Source: a virus | DNA length: 46,987 bases | IMG/VR virus record: IMGVR_UViG_3300017788_000041 | Span: 1-46,987 of that record | Reading direction: 5' to 3' (one strand) | Shown here: one piece after another, positions 1 through 6,628 of the stretch | Layout of the letters: each line of letters starts with the position of its first letter | Position numbering within the stretch: position 1 is the first letter of the stretch | Made by a program: the position numbers and the translations under genes | Notes under the pieces: generated by a model | Database searches by the model: none | Told to the model about the DNA's origin: nothing | What the model saw: the letters and a program-made list of their open reading frames with translations, nothing else

Positions 1-178
1 CTCCTGCTCCACGCCCACCGCCCTCTTCTTTACCCTCATCATTCCAGGGATCTCCCAGATCAACAGGAAAATCACTAATAATCACCGGGGGTGGGGGTGG
101 GGGTGGGGGAGTTCCTGGTGGTGGTTTTGGCTCAAATTTTACCGATACCTTCCTTAATTCATTAATGTCTATTTTCAT
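1..178 (-). CDS. 5' part of an unidentified gene, proline-rich near its N-terminus (runs off the left edge)
   Basis: An ATG on the minus strand at 178-176 opens a frame that stays open to the window edge, 59 codons. It starts six bases after the stop of the metallopeptidase gene, so the two are probably co-transcribed and may be translationally coupled. The protein starts MKIDINELRKVSVKFEPK, then has a short PPPGT stretch, eight consecutive prolines at about residues 24-31, a segment with several Asp, and a Gly/Glu-rich stretch (EEGGGRGAG) at the edge. No family is recognisable from this fragment. Because VWA-like metallopeptidases of the DUF2201 type often have a C-terminal VWA-like half, a functional partner of the upstream gene is possible, but nothing visible proves it. 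The octaproline tract is a likely ribosome-pausing site. Confidence 0.65.
   Translation of the reverse strand, partial: MKIDINELRKVSVKFEPKPPPGTPPPPPPPPVIISDFPVDLGDPWNDEGKEEGGGRGAG
87..109. repeat. Four runs of five G separated by single T (potential G-quadruplex)
   Basis: The plus strand has GGGGG four times, each separated by one T. Single-base loops between five-G runs are a textbook pattern for a very stable G-quadruplex. On the minus strand it encodes eight prolines of the partial gene at the left edge, so the G-rich strand is the template strand. The unit is six bases (two codons), so slippage would change the proline count without breaking the frame. Confidence 0.9.
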
Positions 179-184
179 CAAAGT

Positions 185-1030
185 TTATTTTATTGATATA
201 ACCTTTCTTCCTGATTCTTTTTCTATCTGGGCTATGGCATCAGCTTCAGAATATGTATCAAGCATTGCTTCACCAGTGCTTCCGTCAATTGATGTTATTC
301 TTCCAAATCCGCCTCCTTTAATTTTCACAAAATCTCCAATTTTAGCGATAGGCCCTCCAGAAATTCCTGAATTCCCGGATTTTTTCTTAGAAGAAGAACC
401 AGTAAATTCTGGGGGAGTTACTCCTTCATAATTCCAACCTTCCTCAGGGGGAAGCTGAACGTTATTTTCAATTATGTGATCATATATTTTTTCTGCTGAC
501 CACCCCTTATATTCGGGTTTTCCATATGGATTATCTTTGGTAGCAGGTCTGGTATTTAAACAGCCAGGAGGCATTTTACCTAAGCCATTCAAAAACTGTT
601 TAGCCTTTCTTACCTCAGGGCTTTGAGGATCGCCAGAAGGAATGCTAAAACTTTCTGGATCTATTAATTGATTTAAAGCATAATCAGTAGCAGCGTTCCA
701 CGCTGTAGGATTTGCTTGCCTTCTAATGAAATGGAAGAGAGCACAATGCATGATTTCGTGGCAGATTACCCACCTAATTTCTTCGTCGCTTTGTTTTAAT
801 ACAAAATTAGGATCATAGTATATTTTCATACCATCAGTAGCCATAGTTTTGTATTGAAGATTAAGATCCTCAATAAACTCAAGTGTCAAAGAAAACTTTC
901 CAAAAAACTCATTAGAAGTTGCTATGAGTCTGATTTTGCAATCCACTATTTTATCATGAGCAGCTTTGCTTTTATCTGAATTTTCAAAAAGAGGTACTTT
1001 ACTGTTTTGAAGATTTGAGAGATTTCCCAT
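185..1030 (-). CDS. Putative zinc metallopeptidase, DUF2201/VWA-like N-terminal domain type
   Basis: 281 residues. A zinc-peptidase signature HEIMHCALFH lies at residues 91-100 (HExxH plus a third His five residues later), preceded by a segment where the peptidase helix is expected. It is followed by WNAATDYALN at 111-120, matching the WN-A-ADYAIN pattern of the putative metallopeptidase domain of DUF2201 (PF13203). The C-terminal 55 residues form a separate small region rich in Gly and beta-prone segments (GDFVKIKGGGFGRI), possibly an SH3/KOW-like barrel. There is no signal peptide, so it should act in the cytoplasm or virion. It is the second-last gene of the minus-strand run and is preceded by a 63-base gap holding an ATATATAA motif. 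The family is often found with AAA+ MoxR ATPases; none is visible here. Substrate unknown. Confidence 0.75.
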   Translation of the reverse strand: MGNLSNLQNSKVPLFENSDKSKAAHDKIVDCKIRLIATSNEFFGKFSLTLEFIEDLNLQYKTMATDGMKIYYDPNFVLKQSDEEIRWVICHEIMHCALFHFIRRQANPTAWNAATDYALNQLIDPESFSIPSGDPQSPEVRKAKQFLNGLGKMPPGCLNTRPATKDNPYGKPEYKGWSAEKIYDHIIENNVQLPPEEGWNYEGVTPPEFTGSSSKKKSGNSGISGGPIAKIGDFVKIKGGGFGRITSIDGSTGEAMLDTYSEADAIAQIEKESGRKVISIK

Positions 1031-1039
1031 TAATTTTTA

Positions 1040-1058
1040 TTTTATATATCCAAATATA
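1040..1058 (-). promoter_or_regulatory. Leader with TATATTTG box overlapping the GATATATAA motif, upstream of the metallopeptidase gene
   Basis: In the 63-base gap before the gene starting at 1030, the minus strand reads TATATTTG (1058-1051) and then GATATATAA (1050-1042). The first is an exact match to the Bacteroidetes sigma-factor -7 box TAnnTTTG, although no TTG at the proper -33 spacing was found. The second recurs before other genes (4411, 12266, 16524, 39722). Either could be a promoter element, and the second might be a translation element. The start codon follows within about 12 bases. Confidence 0.4.
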
Positions 1059-1093
1059 AAACAAACAAAGAGAAAAAAATAATGCGGGTATTC

Positions 1094-3073
1094 TTATCTG
1101 GACGATTCGTAGCATCGATGTAATTCCTCCCAGAGAGAAGAGAGAGCTTTCGGAACGTGCTTTTTAAATTGCATGTAATCTTTATCTTCTAAGGTCTTCA
1201 TCACTTCCCTTGAAATCACCCATTCTGGCGAGGTTTGAATTTGAAAATCTTGGGGTAATTTCTTTCTCTTTTTCAAGGTACGGCTTTGTACCAAATAATT
1301 GTCTAGCTTTTTAGACCCCACAGTCAAGCTTTTGGGATTGCATTTATTTTTGATCTTTTCAATGGAAGTAGAAAGAAGATTGTCAGGAACATAATTTACT
1401 GAATGAATTAGATCAGACATTTCACCAGAAATTATCTTCATCATTTTATCCATTATTTCCCTGTTAATAAAGCTTTTTGAATTATTAACTACCATCAAAG
1501 CAACTGGATTTCCATTTACCTGATTTGCTTTCTTGATCATTTTAAGATGGCCGTTATTAAATGGCTGGAATTTACCAATAATTATATTTACATCCTGAGC
1601 ATCAGGATCAATAGCAGGATCCGAAATAGGATCAGTTTGTCCTAAAGCAGCTTGCATCTTAAAAGCAATTTCTGGATCTATTTCTTTTACCACAATCTCT
1701 TCGGAATCTTCTTTAGGCTCCTCTTCAATATCTTCGGGTTCTTCCTGTGGCTCCTCTATCGGCTTTTCTATGATTTCATCCTCCGGATCTTCAATCACAT
1801 CTTCCTCATCATCCTCTTGCTCTTCATCAGGAACGAAAGATCTTTTAACTTTCCTAAACTCATCAAATGTTGGGATTAAGGATTCAACTACTGCAGGATT
1901 TCTGTTAAGATAGTCTGAGATTTCTCTGACTAATAAATTAAATTGCTCTATAACTCCAGTGGTAAAGAATCCGCCAGATTTCTTTTTAATCTTTCTAAAG
2001 GCTGATAAGATTAGTTTGAAAAGGGATGCATAGCTTTCGTCCTGAGAAACCAATTCTTTAGTTTGATCGTTATTGATTAAATCCAAATTAGACTCAAACC
2101 CGTCTTGCTTTAAAAATTCAGGTTCTTGAAAATCTAGCCCTAAATATTTTTCCCCATTATCTTCTATGAATGAATTAAAAACTGACGAGATGAAAGAAAT
2201 GTATCGGTCTTGTGGATCGTCCCCAGTAAATTCAAAGCTCTCTATTCCTTTATCTAAAATATAGTTCATTACTTCTAGAAGAGTTATTCCGTAGATGTCG
2301 CTTGGGAAATAGCTGGCTTTTTTAACGTTGTTCTGTCTGGTGATATCTTCGAAAACCGGATCTATAATTTTTGCAGAAAAAGATTCTCCGGTTCCACTAA
2401 TTGGTCCAAATCTGAAAACTACTCCTTCGATGGGCTGATCTAAATCGTCATTAAGTAATGTCTTATCTAAATCAGGATTTAAAGTTTTTACTAGATACTT
2501 AGCAAAACTTTGGGTTCCGTGAGAGGATTTTAAACTATCAAATGGGGAGTTAACAAAATCATTAATGGAAGCTTTTTGCTGGTCCGATAATTTTCCCTGA
2601 AAAATAATTGGAGATCTTTCAATATCTAATAGGTCCGCCCAATAATCTAATTCTTCCTTTTCCACAATAGTTCTTTCAACATCTCCATATTGATTTTTAA
2701 CAATGATGTGAGTTAGGACCAAACCGTTTTTAGGAACCCTATTATACGACAATAAAACCGGACCTTCATTTATAAAAAATTCGGTACCGAATCTCCAACC
2801 CGGAGGGATTTCATTTTTTGTGAGATCCGGTAATCCTTGAACATATGTGATGGGTCCATCATAATAGTTCATCAGAACTCTATCAATTTTAGAAATGGGA
2901 TTAACTTGATCTCTTTTATAAAAGAACATAGTTCCGTCTCCTATGCTTTTCTCGAAAGAGAAAGACATACCATTTAATTTTTCAGAAACGGTAACTTCAT
3001 CTCCAAATAAATTGTCAATGAATTCTGCTCCTTGCTTCTTATAAACTTCACTTAGTTGTTTAATCCCTGCCAT
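1094..3073 (-). CDS. Fusion of an ATP-dependent RNA/DNA-ligase-like adenylyltransferase domain with an NMN-adenylyltransferase-like domain
   Basis: 659 residues in three parts. The N-terminal part looks like a covalent nucleotidyltransferase of the polynucleotide ligase superfamily: motif I EKLNG with the candidate adenylated Lys32, motif III-like FGTEFF at 95-100, motif IV EGVVFRF at 216-222, and motif V-like KIIDP at 235-239. Residues 415-465 form an extremely acidic Glu/Asp/Pro linker. The C-terminal part (about 495-659) starts with GKFQPFNNGH at 500-509, the HxGH-type signature of NMNAT/cytidylyltransferase nucleotidyltransferases. A late VISREVMK segment sits where NadM-type enzymes carry their ISxTxxR motif. 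The ligase half may be an RNA ligase; the second half may make NAD or a related dinucleotide. It starts three bases after the 142-residue gene. Motif assignments are by eye; substrates are not known. Confidence 0.65.
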   Translation of the reverse strand: MAGIKQLSEVYKKQGAEFIDNLFGDEVTVSEKLNGMSFSFEKSIGDGTMFFYKRDQVNPISKIDRVLMNYYDGPITYVQGLPDLTKNEIPPGWRFGTEFFINEGPVLLSYNRVPKNGLVLTHIIVKNQYGDVERTIVEKEELDYWADLLDIERSPIIFQGKLSDQQKASINDFVNSPFDSLKSSHGTQSFAKYLVKTLNPDLDKTLLNDDLDQPIEGVVFRFGPISGTGESFSAKIIDPVFEDITRQNNVKKASYFPSDIYGITLLEVMNYILDKGIESFEFTGDDPQDRYISFISSVFNSFIEDNGEKYLGLDFQEPEFLKQDGFESNLDLINNDQTKELVSQDESYASLFKLILSAFRKIKKKSGGFFTTGVIEQFNLLVREISDYLNRNPAVVESLIPTFDEFRKVKRSFVPDEEQEDDEEDVIEDPEDEIIEKPIEEPQEEPEDIEEEPKEDSEEIVVKEIDPEIAFKMQAALGQTDPISDPAIDPDAQDVNIIIGKFQPFNNGHLKMIKKANQVNGNPVALMVVNNSKSFINREIMDKMMKIISGEMSDLIHSVNYVPDNLLSTSIEKIKNKCNPKSLTVGSKKLDNYLVQSRTLKKRKKLPQDFQIQTSPEWVISREVMKTLEDKDYMQFKKHVPKALSSLWEELHRCYESSR

Positions 3074-3076
3074 ATA

Positions 3077-3505
3077 TTAATTTAATACGATAACATCCTT
3101 TCTTCCCATAGAGGTAAAAACTAAAAATGGACCAATTGTTATTGGATTTTTTAATTTAACTTCCATATTTAACATGAACATTTCCAAAGATTTAATTAGT
3201 TGTTCCACCAAAATGCTAGATCTATAGTTTAATTTTTTTCTTTTTACTTTTAACAGTCTTTTATAGTAGACATCTATTGGAGGTTGTTTCTTTGCTTCAC
3301 AGAAAATAGAGAATAGTGAATCTTCTATCTCAGCAACCTTTTCTTCTTCTACCAATAAATCCCAGTCACCCTCTTCGTTTTTTTCGATTCTGCCATCTTT
3401 ACCCATTATTGTTGAGAAGGAAACCTCTCCTTCACCCCTTCTGATACCCGCTACACCGTCTCCTATATAATGCTCAATTATGGGATAGAGTATGTCTACA
3501 ATCAT
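3077..3505 (-). CDS. Unidentified 142-residue protein
   Basis: No family recognised. The protein is soluble-looking, with an acidic middle (EEGDWDLLVEEEKVAEIEDS) followed by a strongly basic stretch (YYKRLLKVKRKKLNYRSS) and a hydrophobic beta-prone end (ITIGPFLVFTSMGRKDVIVLN). Its ATG lies four bases beyond the stop of the upstream 88-residue gene, and its stop is three bases from the start of the ligase/NMNAT fusion. The three are therefore most likely translated from one message. The tight spacing suggests, but does not show, a role related to the fusion enzyme. Confidence 0.65.
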   Translation of the reverse strand: MIVDILYPIIEHYIGDGVAGIRRGEGEVSFSTIMGKDGRIEKNEEGDWDLLVEEEKVAEIEDSLFSIFCEAKKQPPIDVYYKRLLKVKRKKLNYRSSILVEQLIKSLEMFMLNMEVKLKNPITIGPFLVFTSMGRKDVIVLN

Positions 3506-3509
3506 TGGG

Positions 3510-3776
3510 TTATTTTTTCTTACCCCAGGGCTTTTCAGAGCTTGTTACGATTCCGTGTTTCTCTTTGTGCTCGTCCCAAGCTTTACCTAGGTCGTTCATA
3601 AATTTCTTTTGAGCTTTCTTGTCACTTTTAAACTTCTCATCAAAAGGACCAGATACGCCATGTTTTTTATAATAGCCTTTTGCAAAAGTCAAGTATTTGT
3701 TTGTTTCCTCTAATTTGGAAATCACCTTGGCTTTTTCTATCTTAAGGCTTTCTTGAATTTGTGTTATTTTTTTCAT
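3510..3776 (-). CDS. Small lysine-rich unidentified protein, possible capsid-targeted protein
   Basis: 88 residues, about a quarter lysine, ending in SSEKPWGKKK. No known domain. The first nine residues are MKKITQIQE. This resembles the T4 capsid-targeting peptide in starting Met-Lys and having an Ile-X-Glu site (IQE, residues 7-9), the cleavage pattern of the T4 prohead protease gp21. A small, basic product after removal of such a peptide would resemble T4 internal head proteins, but this is inference from a short motif. The gene follows the 203-residue gene, whose own N-terminus is of similar design, after a 14-base gap. Confidence 0.55.
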   Translation of the reverse strand: MKKITQIQESLKIEKAKVISKLEETNKYLTFAKGYYKKHGVSGPFDEKFKSDKKAQKKFMNDLGKAWDEHKEKHGIVTSSEKPWGKKK

Positions 3777-3790
3777 GTTTTTTGTTTCTA

Positions 3791-4402
3791 TTAGAATGTA
3801 GAGGGTAAGCCTTGTGTAAGCATACCCGTAGATTTTTTATTGTTAAAATATGTGGTTACATATGTTGCAGCCACTTCATCAGCAACTTTATTGTAATTTG
3901 GTGGGACCCCTATTTTTTTATAATAATTAAAAATGTAATCTTTCATTTGGTCATCATTAGAAATGTTAGGGAGGTCATTTTTAACAAATTGATCGTTCAA
4001 TAATCTATGGTGTTCTGGGGTAACATCTTTGGTGGATTTAATCCCAGACACATCAGTAGAAGATTTTGGAGCAAGTAAACCCTTATTTGTCAGGGAAGCA
4101 AATTTATTTGGCTCAAATATTTTAGCCATTAGTTCAGTAGCAAGGGATCCAGATTTCCCAATTAACCACCCTAATCCAGTATCTATTACTCCGCCACCTG
4201 CTTTCTTTACTGCTATTTCTCTTCTGTAAAAATTATCATACCCCTCAAATCTGCTTTGCATGCTTTTGAAAAAATTGTAAATCCAATCCTGCCACCCAGG
4301 CTGGATAGACTGTCCAGTGTTTTTGTAATAGGTTGAAGCATCATATTTTTCAAATATCTTCAAACTATTCTCATATAAAGCATATGATCTGATGTATTTC
4401 AT
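3791..4402 (-). CDS. Unidentified 203-residue protein with a capsid-targeting-like N-terminus
   Basis: No family recognised. The N-terminus MKYIRSYALYEN has the layout of a T4 capsid-targeting sequence: Met-Lys start and an L-Y-E site at residues 9-11 fitting the (L/I)-X-E cleavage rule of T4 gp21-type prohead proteases. A Gly-rich segment (AGGGVIDTGLGWLIGKSGSL, about 68-87) is the only moderately hydrophobic part. The C-terminal half is polar with several Tyr and Asn. It is the first gene of the small group 4402-1 and is preceded by a 26-base gap with the GATATATAA motif, so a new transcript or strong translation start here is plausible. A packaged internal protein is one possibility; a non-virion role is equally open. 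Confidence 0.6.
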   Translation of the reverse strand: MKYIRSYALYENSLKIFEKYDASTYYKNTGQSIQPGWQDWIYNFFKSMQSRFEGYDNFYRREIAVKKAGGGVIDTGLGWLIGKSGSLATELMAKIFEPNKFASLTNKGLLAPKSSTDVSGIKSTKDVTPEHHRLLNDQFVKNDLPNISNDDQMKDYIFNYYKKIGVPPNYNKVADEVAATYVTTYFNNKKSTGMLTQGLPSTF

Positions 4403-4410
4403 TTTTTATT

Positions 4411-4419
4411 TTATATATC
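4411..4419 (-). promoter_or_regulatory. GATATATAA motif upstream of the 203-residue gene
   Basis: The minus strand carries GATATATAA in the 26-base gap between the helicase gene and the next gene, ending eight bases before the ATG. The same nine bases occur at 1042, 12266 and 16524, each just upstream of a start codon. It resembles the T4 late promoter TATAAATA but lies very close to the start. Confidence 0.4.
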
Positions 4420-4428
4420 TGAAACTCG

Positions 4429-5955
4429 TTAGAGAGTAACCTCATAAACCTTATATTCGAACTTTTCTCTCTTGTAAATCTCTATACGCTCATTAGAATG
4501 CTTTATTAAATAGTTTGCGGAGGTTTTCCAGGTGAAATCATCAACGAAGTCAATAACATTAACCTTCTCCTTTCCCTCATAAAGTCTCATCCCCCTCCCT
4601 AAACTTTGCTTAATTAGCACCTCTGACTTATAAGACTCTGTCAAGAATATATTATGAATGTTTTTAACAGAGACCCCGGTACTAAGAGTTCCAAAACTGG
4701 CCACAAGGACCTTATTGGTGCCTTCTTCCATTTTGCCCTTATAGAAATCTCTCCTTTCTGGTTCGGTGTCACCATCAACATAAAAGATCTCCTTATCTGC
4801 CTGAATTTCCCGCAGCATGTCGTACATTCTCTTTCCGTACCCCTCTCCAACAGATTGGAACAGAACCAGAGAATTTTTGCTGATTTTGGAAATGAAATCC
4901 ACGATATAATTGATTCTTTTGTCTGAGGAGATAACCAACTTTTTCTCCACGTTGAAAATTTCACTGCCTTCTAAATCCTGCTTGTTGGTTCTAAGATCAT
5001 AAAGTTTTTCTTTTAGATCGTCCGAAAGCCAATTCATTTTAACTATTTTGATCGAAACTGGAGTGGCGTAGTTATTATCAAACAGGAACTTAGGACTTAT
5101 CTCCATCACCAGAGGACCTAGATATTGTTGAATAGTTAAATGTTCTGCAGTGTTTCTGTTAGTTAAAGTTCCGGAAAGACCGAACCTATATTTAGATCCT
5201 CTACACTTAGAAACTACCTCTTTAATAGATTTAGAGTGGCTTTGGTGGGATTCATCGACGAACACGGCTTCAACTCCATCGAAAAAAGATTCATCCTGTT
5301 TGACTAGAGACTGATATGTTCCTATCATTAATCCAGAAGAAATTTTATTTTTATTTCCTCCATGGATTAGTTGTATTTCGCAGTTGTCAAGTTTCTTTAA
5401 TCCATAGCTCTCAAAATCCTCAGATCCTTGAAGAATCAGAGTGGTGTTTGGAACAATCATTAAAAATTTGTTTACCTGCTTGATTCTCTTAAGGTAAGCA
5501 AGCACAATAAATGCGATTAATGTTTTTCCGGAGGATGTTGCAATCTCTAAGCAGGAATATCTGAATTTTATAATTCTCCATGCAGCCTCAATCTGATAAT
5601 CTCGCGGTTTTAATTCTTTATCTGCAAAAAATTCATTGGTCCATTCTGTAAACTGTTCCAGCGTAAGATCATTTTCTATGATTTGATCTAGACCCACAAT
5701 ATCAACATCTATTTTGTACTTCTCTCCAATATCAAAAACTTCACTCCATAAACCAATAGGAACCTTCCAAAGTGGTCCCCTTTTATCCACAAAACAAATA
5801 GCTCCATCCCAGTGTTTCTTTTTTACTAGCGGATGGAAAAAATAATTGTGTATTTTACGTGTTAAGGAGATCTCCAGTTGCTTTCTTTCGACCTCTTCAT
5901 CATAGTCTTGTAAAAGCAGCCATTGTAAATCATCAGAAACTATAAATTTTAGCAT
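4429..5955 (-). CDS. uvsW: UvsW-like SF2 helicase (branched DNA/R-loop remodelling)
   Basis: 508 residues against about 503 for T4 UvsW. Superfamily 2 motifs run in order: Walker A ATSSGKT at 139-145, the DEAD-type box DESH at 234-237, motif III SGT at 261-263, STGVSVKNIH in the second RecA fold, and motif VI QSLGRGMR at 450-457. The extreme C-terminus (SANYLIKHSNERIEIY...EVTL) follows the T4 protein closely. The N-terminal 110 residues correspond to the UvsW DNA-binding domain, including a WDG turn at 49-51. In T4, UvsW unwinds R-loops, drives branch migration and helps switch from origin- to recombination-dependent replication. It lies directly downstream of the UvsY-like gene (11-base gap), so the recombination proteins form one block. 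Confidence 0.93.
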   Translation of the reverse strand: MLKFIVSDDLQWLLLQDYDEEVERKQLEISLTRKIHNYFFHPLVKKKHWDGAICFVDKRGPLWKVPIGLWSEVFDIGEKYKIDVDIVGLDQIIENDLTLEQFTEWTNEFFADKELKPRDYQIEAAWRIIKFRYSCLEIATSSGKTLIAFIVLAYLKRIKQVNKFLMIVPNTTLILQGSEDFESYGLKKLDNCEIQLIHGGNKNKISSGLMIGTYQSLVKQDESFFDGVEAVFVDESHQSHSKSIKEVVSKCRGSKYRFGLSGTLTNRNTAEHLTIQQYLGPLVMEISPKFLFDNNYATPVSIKIVKMNWLSDDLKEKLYDLRTNKQDLEGSEIFNVEKKLVISSDKRINYIVDFISKISKNSLVLFQSVGEGYGKRMYDMLREIQADKEIFYVDGDTEPERRDFYKGKMEEGTNKVLVASFGTLSTGVSVKNIHNIFLTESYKSEVLIKQSLGRGMRLYEGKEKVNVIDFVDDFTWKTSANYLIKHSNERIEIYKREKFEYKVYEVTL

Positions 5956-5966
5956 CCAAAATTTTC

Positions 5967-6410
5967 TTATTTAACACCGCCCCCTCTCATAAACTCCTCT
6001 AGGGATATTCTTGACTTTATCCCGAACAACATGTGATCAACCGTTTTAATGGTCTCATTAATAAAGCTGGTGTGATTATCAACAAGATCTATCCGGTATT
6101 TTATTTCGGTTAAATCTCCATCGATAAGATGTGTTTTTTCATTGGATCCATATCTGGTGTTATGTTCCTCTGAATAGTATATCATTTTATTTTTCTTGTC
6201 TCCACGATAGGTAGAATTTAGTTTACCTAGAGCTTGTCCAAGTTTAAAAGCATATTCTAAAAGTTTTTGTCTGTCAGAATAAAGTTCAACCTGAACTTCC
6301 CCGATTTCCCTGATGTTTCTCATTCTTACGGAGAGTTCTCTAATTCTTTCAGTCCATTCCTCTCTTTCTTCCTGAAATTGCAATTCAAAATTACTTACTG
6401 TATCACTCAT
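5967..6410 (-). CDS. uvsY: Probable UvsY-like recombination mediator
   Basis: 147 residues, compared with 137 for T4 UvsY. Direct identity is low but the architecture agrees: an N-terminal helical region with heptad character, a central basic stretch followed by YYSEEHNTRYG (T4 has an LDYYSGRGDG turn at the equivalent place), and a C-terminal helix with GIKSRISLEEFMRGG, aligning with T4 AIKSRGFAIKHIQDMRAFEAG. Location supports the call, because it sits immediately upstream of uvsW next to primase and gp32. UvsY forms a ring that helps the UvsX recombinase displace gp32 from ssDNA. Its ATG overlaps the stop of the upstream 73-residue gene in an ATGA, implying coupled translation. Alternative: another small coiled-coil replication accessory protein. 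Confidence 0.55.
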   Translation of the reverse strand: MSDTVSNFELQFQEEREEWTERIRELSVRMRNIREIGEVQVELYSDRQKLLEYAFKLGQALGKLNSTYRGDKKNKMIYYSEEHNTRYGSNEKTHLIDGDLTEIKYRIDLVDNHTSFINETIKTVDHMLFGIKSRISLEEFMRGGGVK

Positions 6411-6628
6411 AGGAGCTTATTACTTTTATTCTTCTTTTCTTTTTTTATATCAACTACCTCAGTAACTATCTTCTTATTTAGCTTTACTTCATCTGGGGTA
6501 AAATTAAACTCCAGTTGAGGAATTTCTAAATCTTCACTAGCCATGTAAGAAACCGGAGCCTTCAACAAGAATTTTTTTCTGTTGTATTTTTCTAATTCCT
6601 CCTTTGTTAAATCAAAATCATGTCCCAT
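6407..6628 (-). CDS. Small unidentified protein between primase and UvsY-like genes
   Basis: 73 residues, charged, with no recognisable domain; it ends in a lysine-rich tail (DIKKEKKNKSNKLL). The ATG lies inside the last 22 bases of the primase gene, and the stop overlaps the next start as ATGA. The gene is therefore locked into the replication/recombination message on both sides. Such placement makes a real gene likely and suggests a helper of the neighbouring proteins, for example a loader or a gp32/primase partner, but there is no sequence support for any specific role. Confidence 0.6.
   Translation of the reverse strand: MGHDFDLTKEELEKYNRKKFLLKAPVSYMASEDLEIPQLEFNFTPDEVKLNKKIVTEVVDIKKEKKNKSNKLL

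Noticed and set aside
1652-1879. Plus-strand frame of Phe/Leu-rich membrane-like protein
   Set aside because: Complement of the Glu/Asp-rich linker of the ligase-NMNAT fusion (GAA/GAT reads as TTC/ATC).
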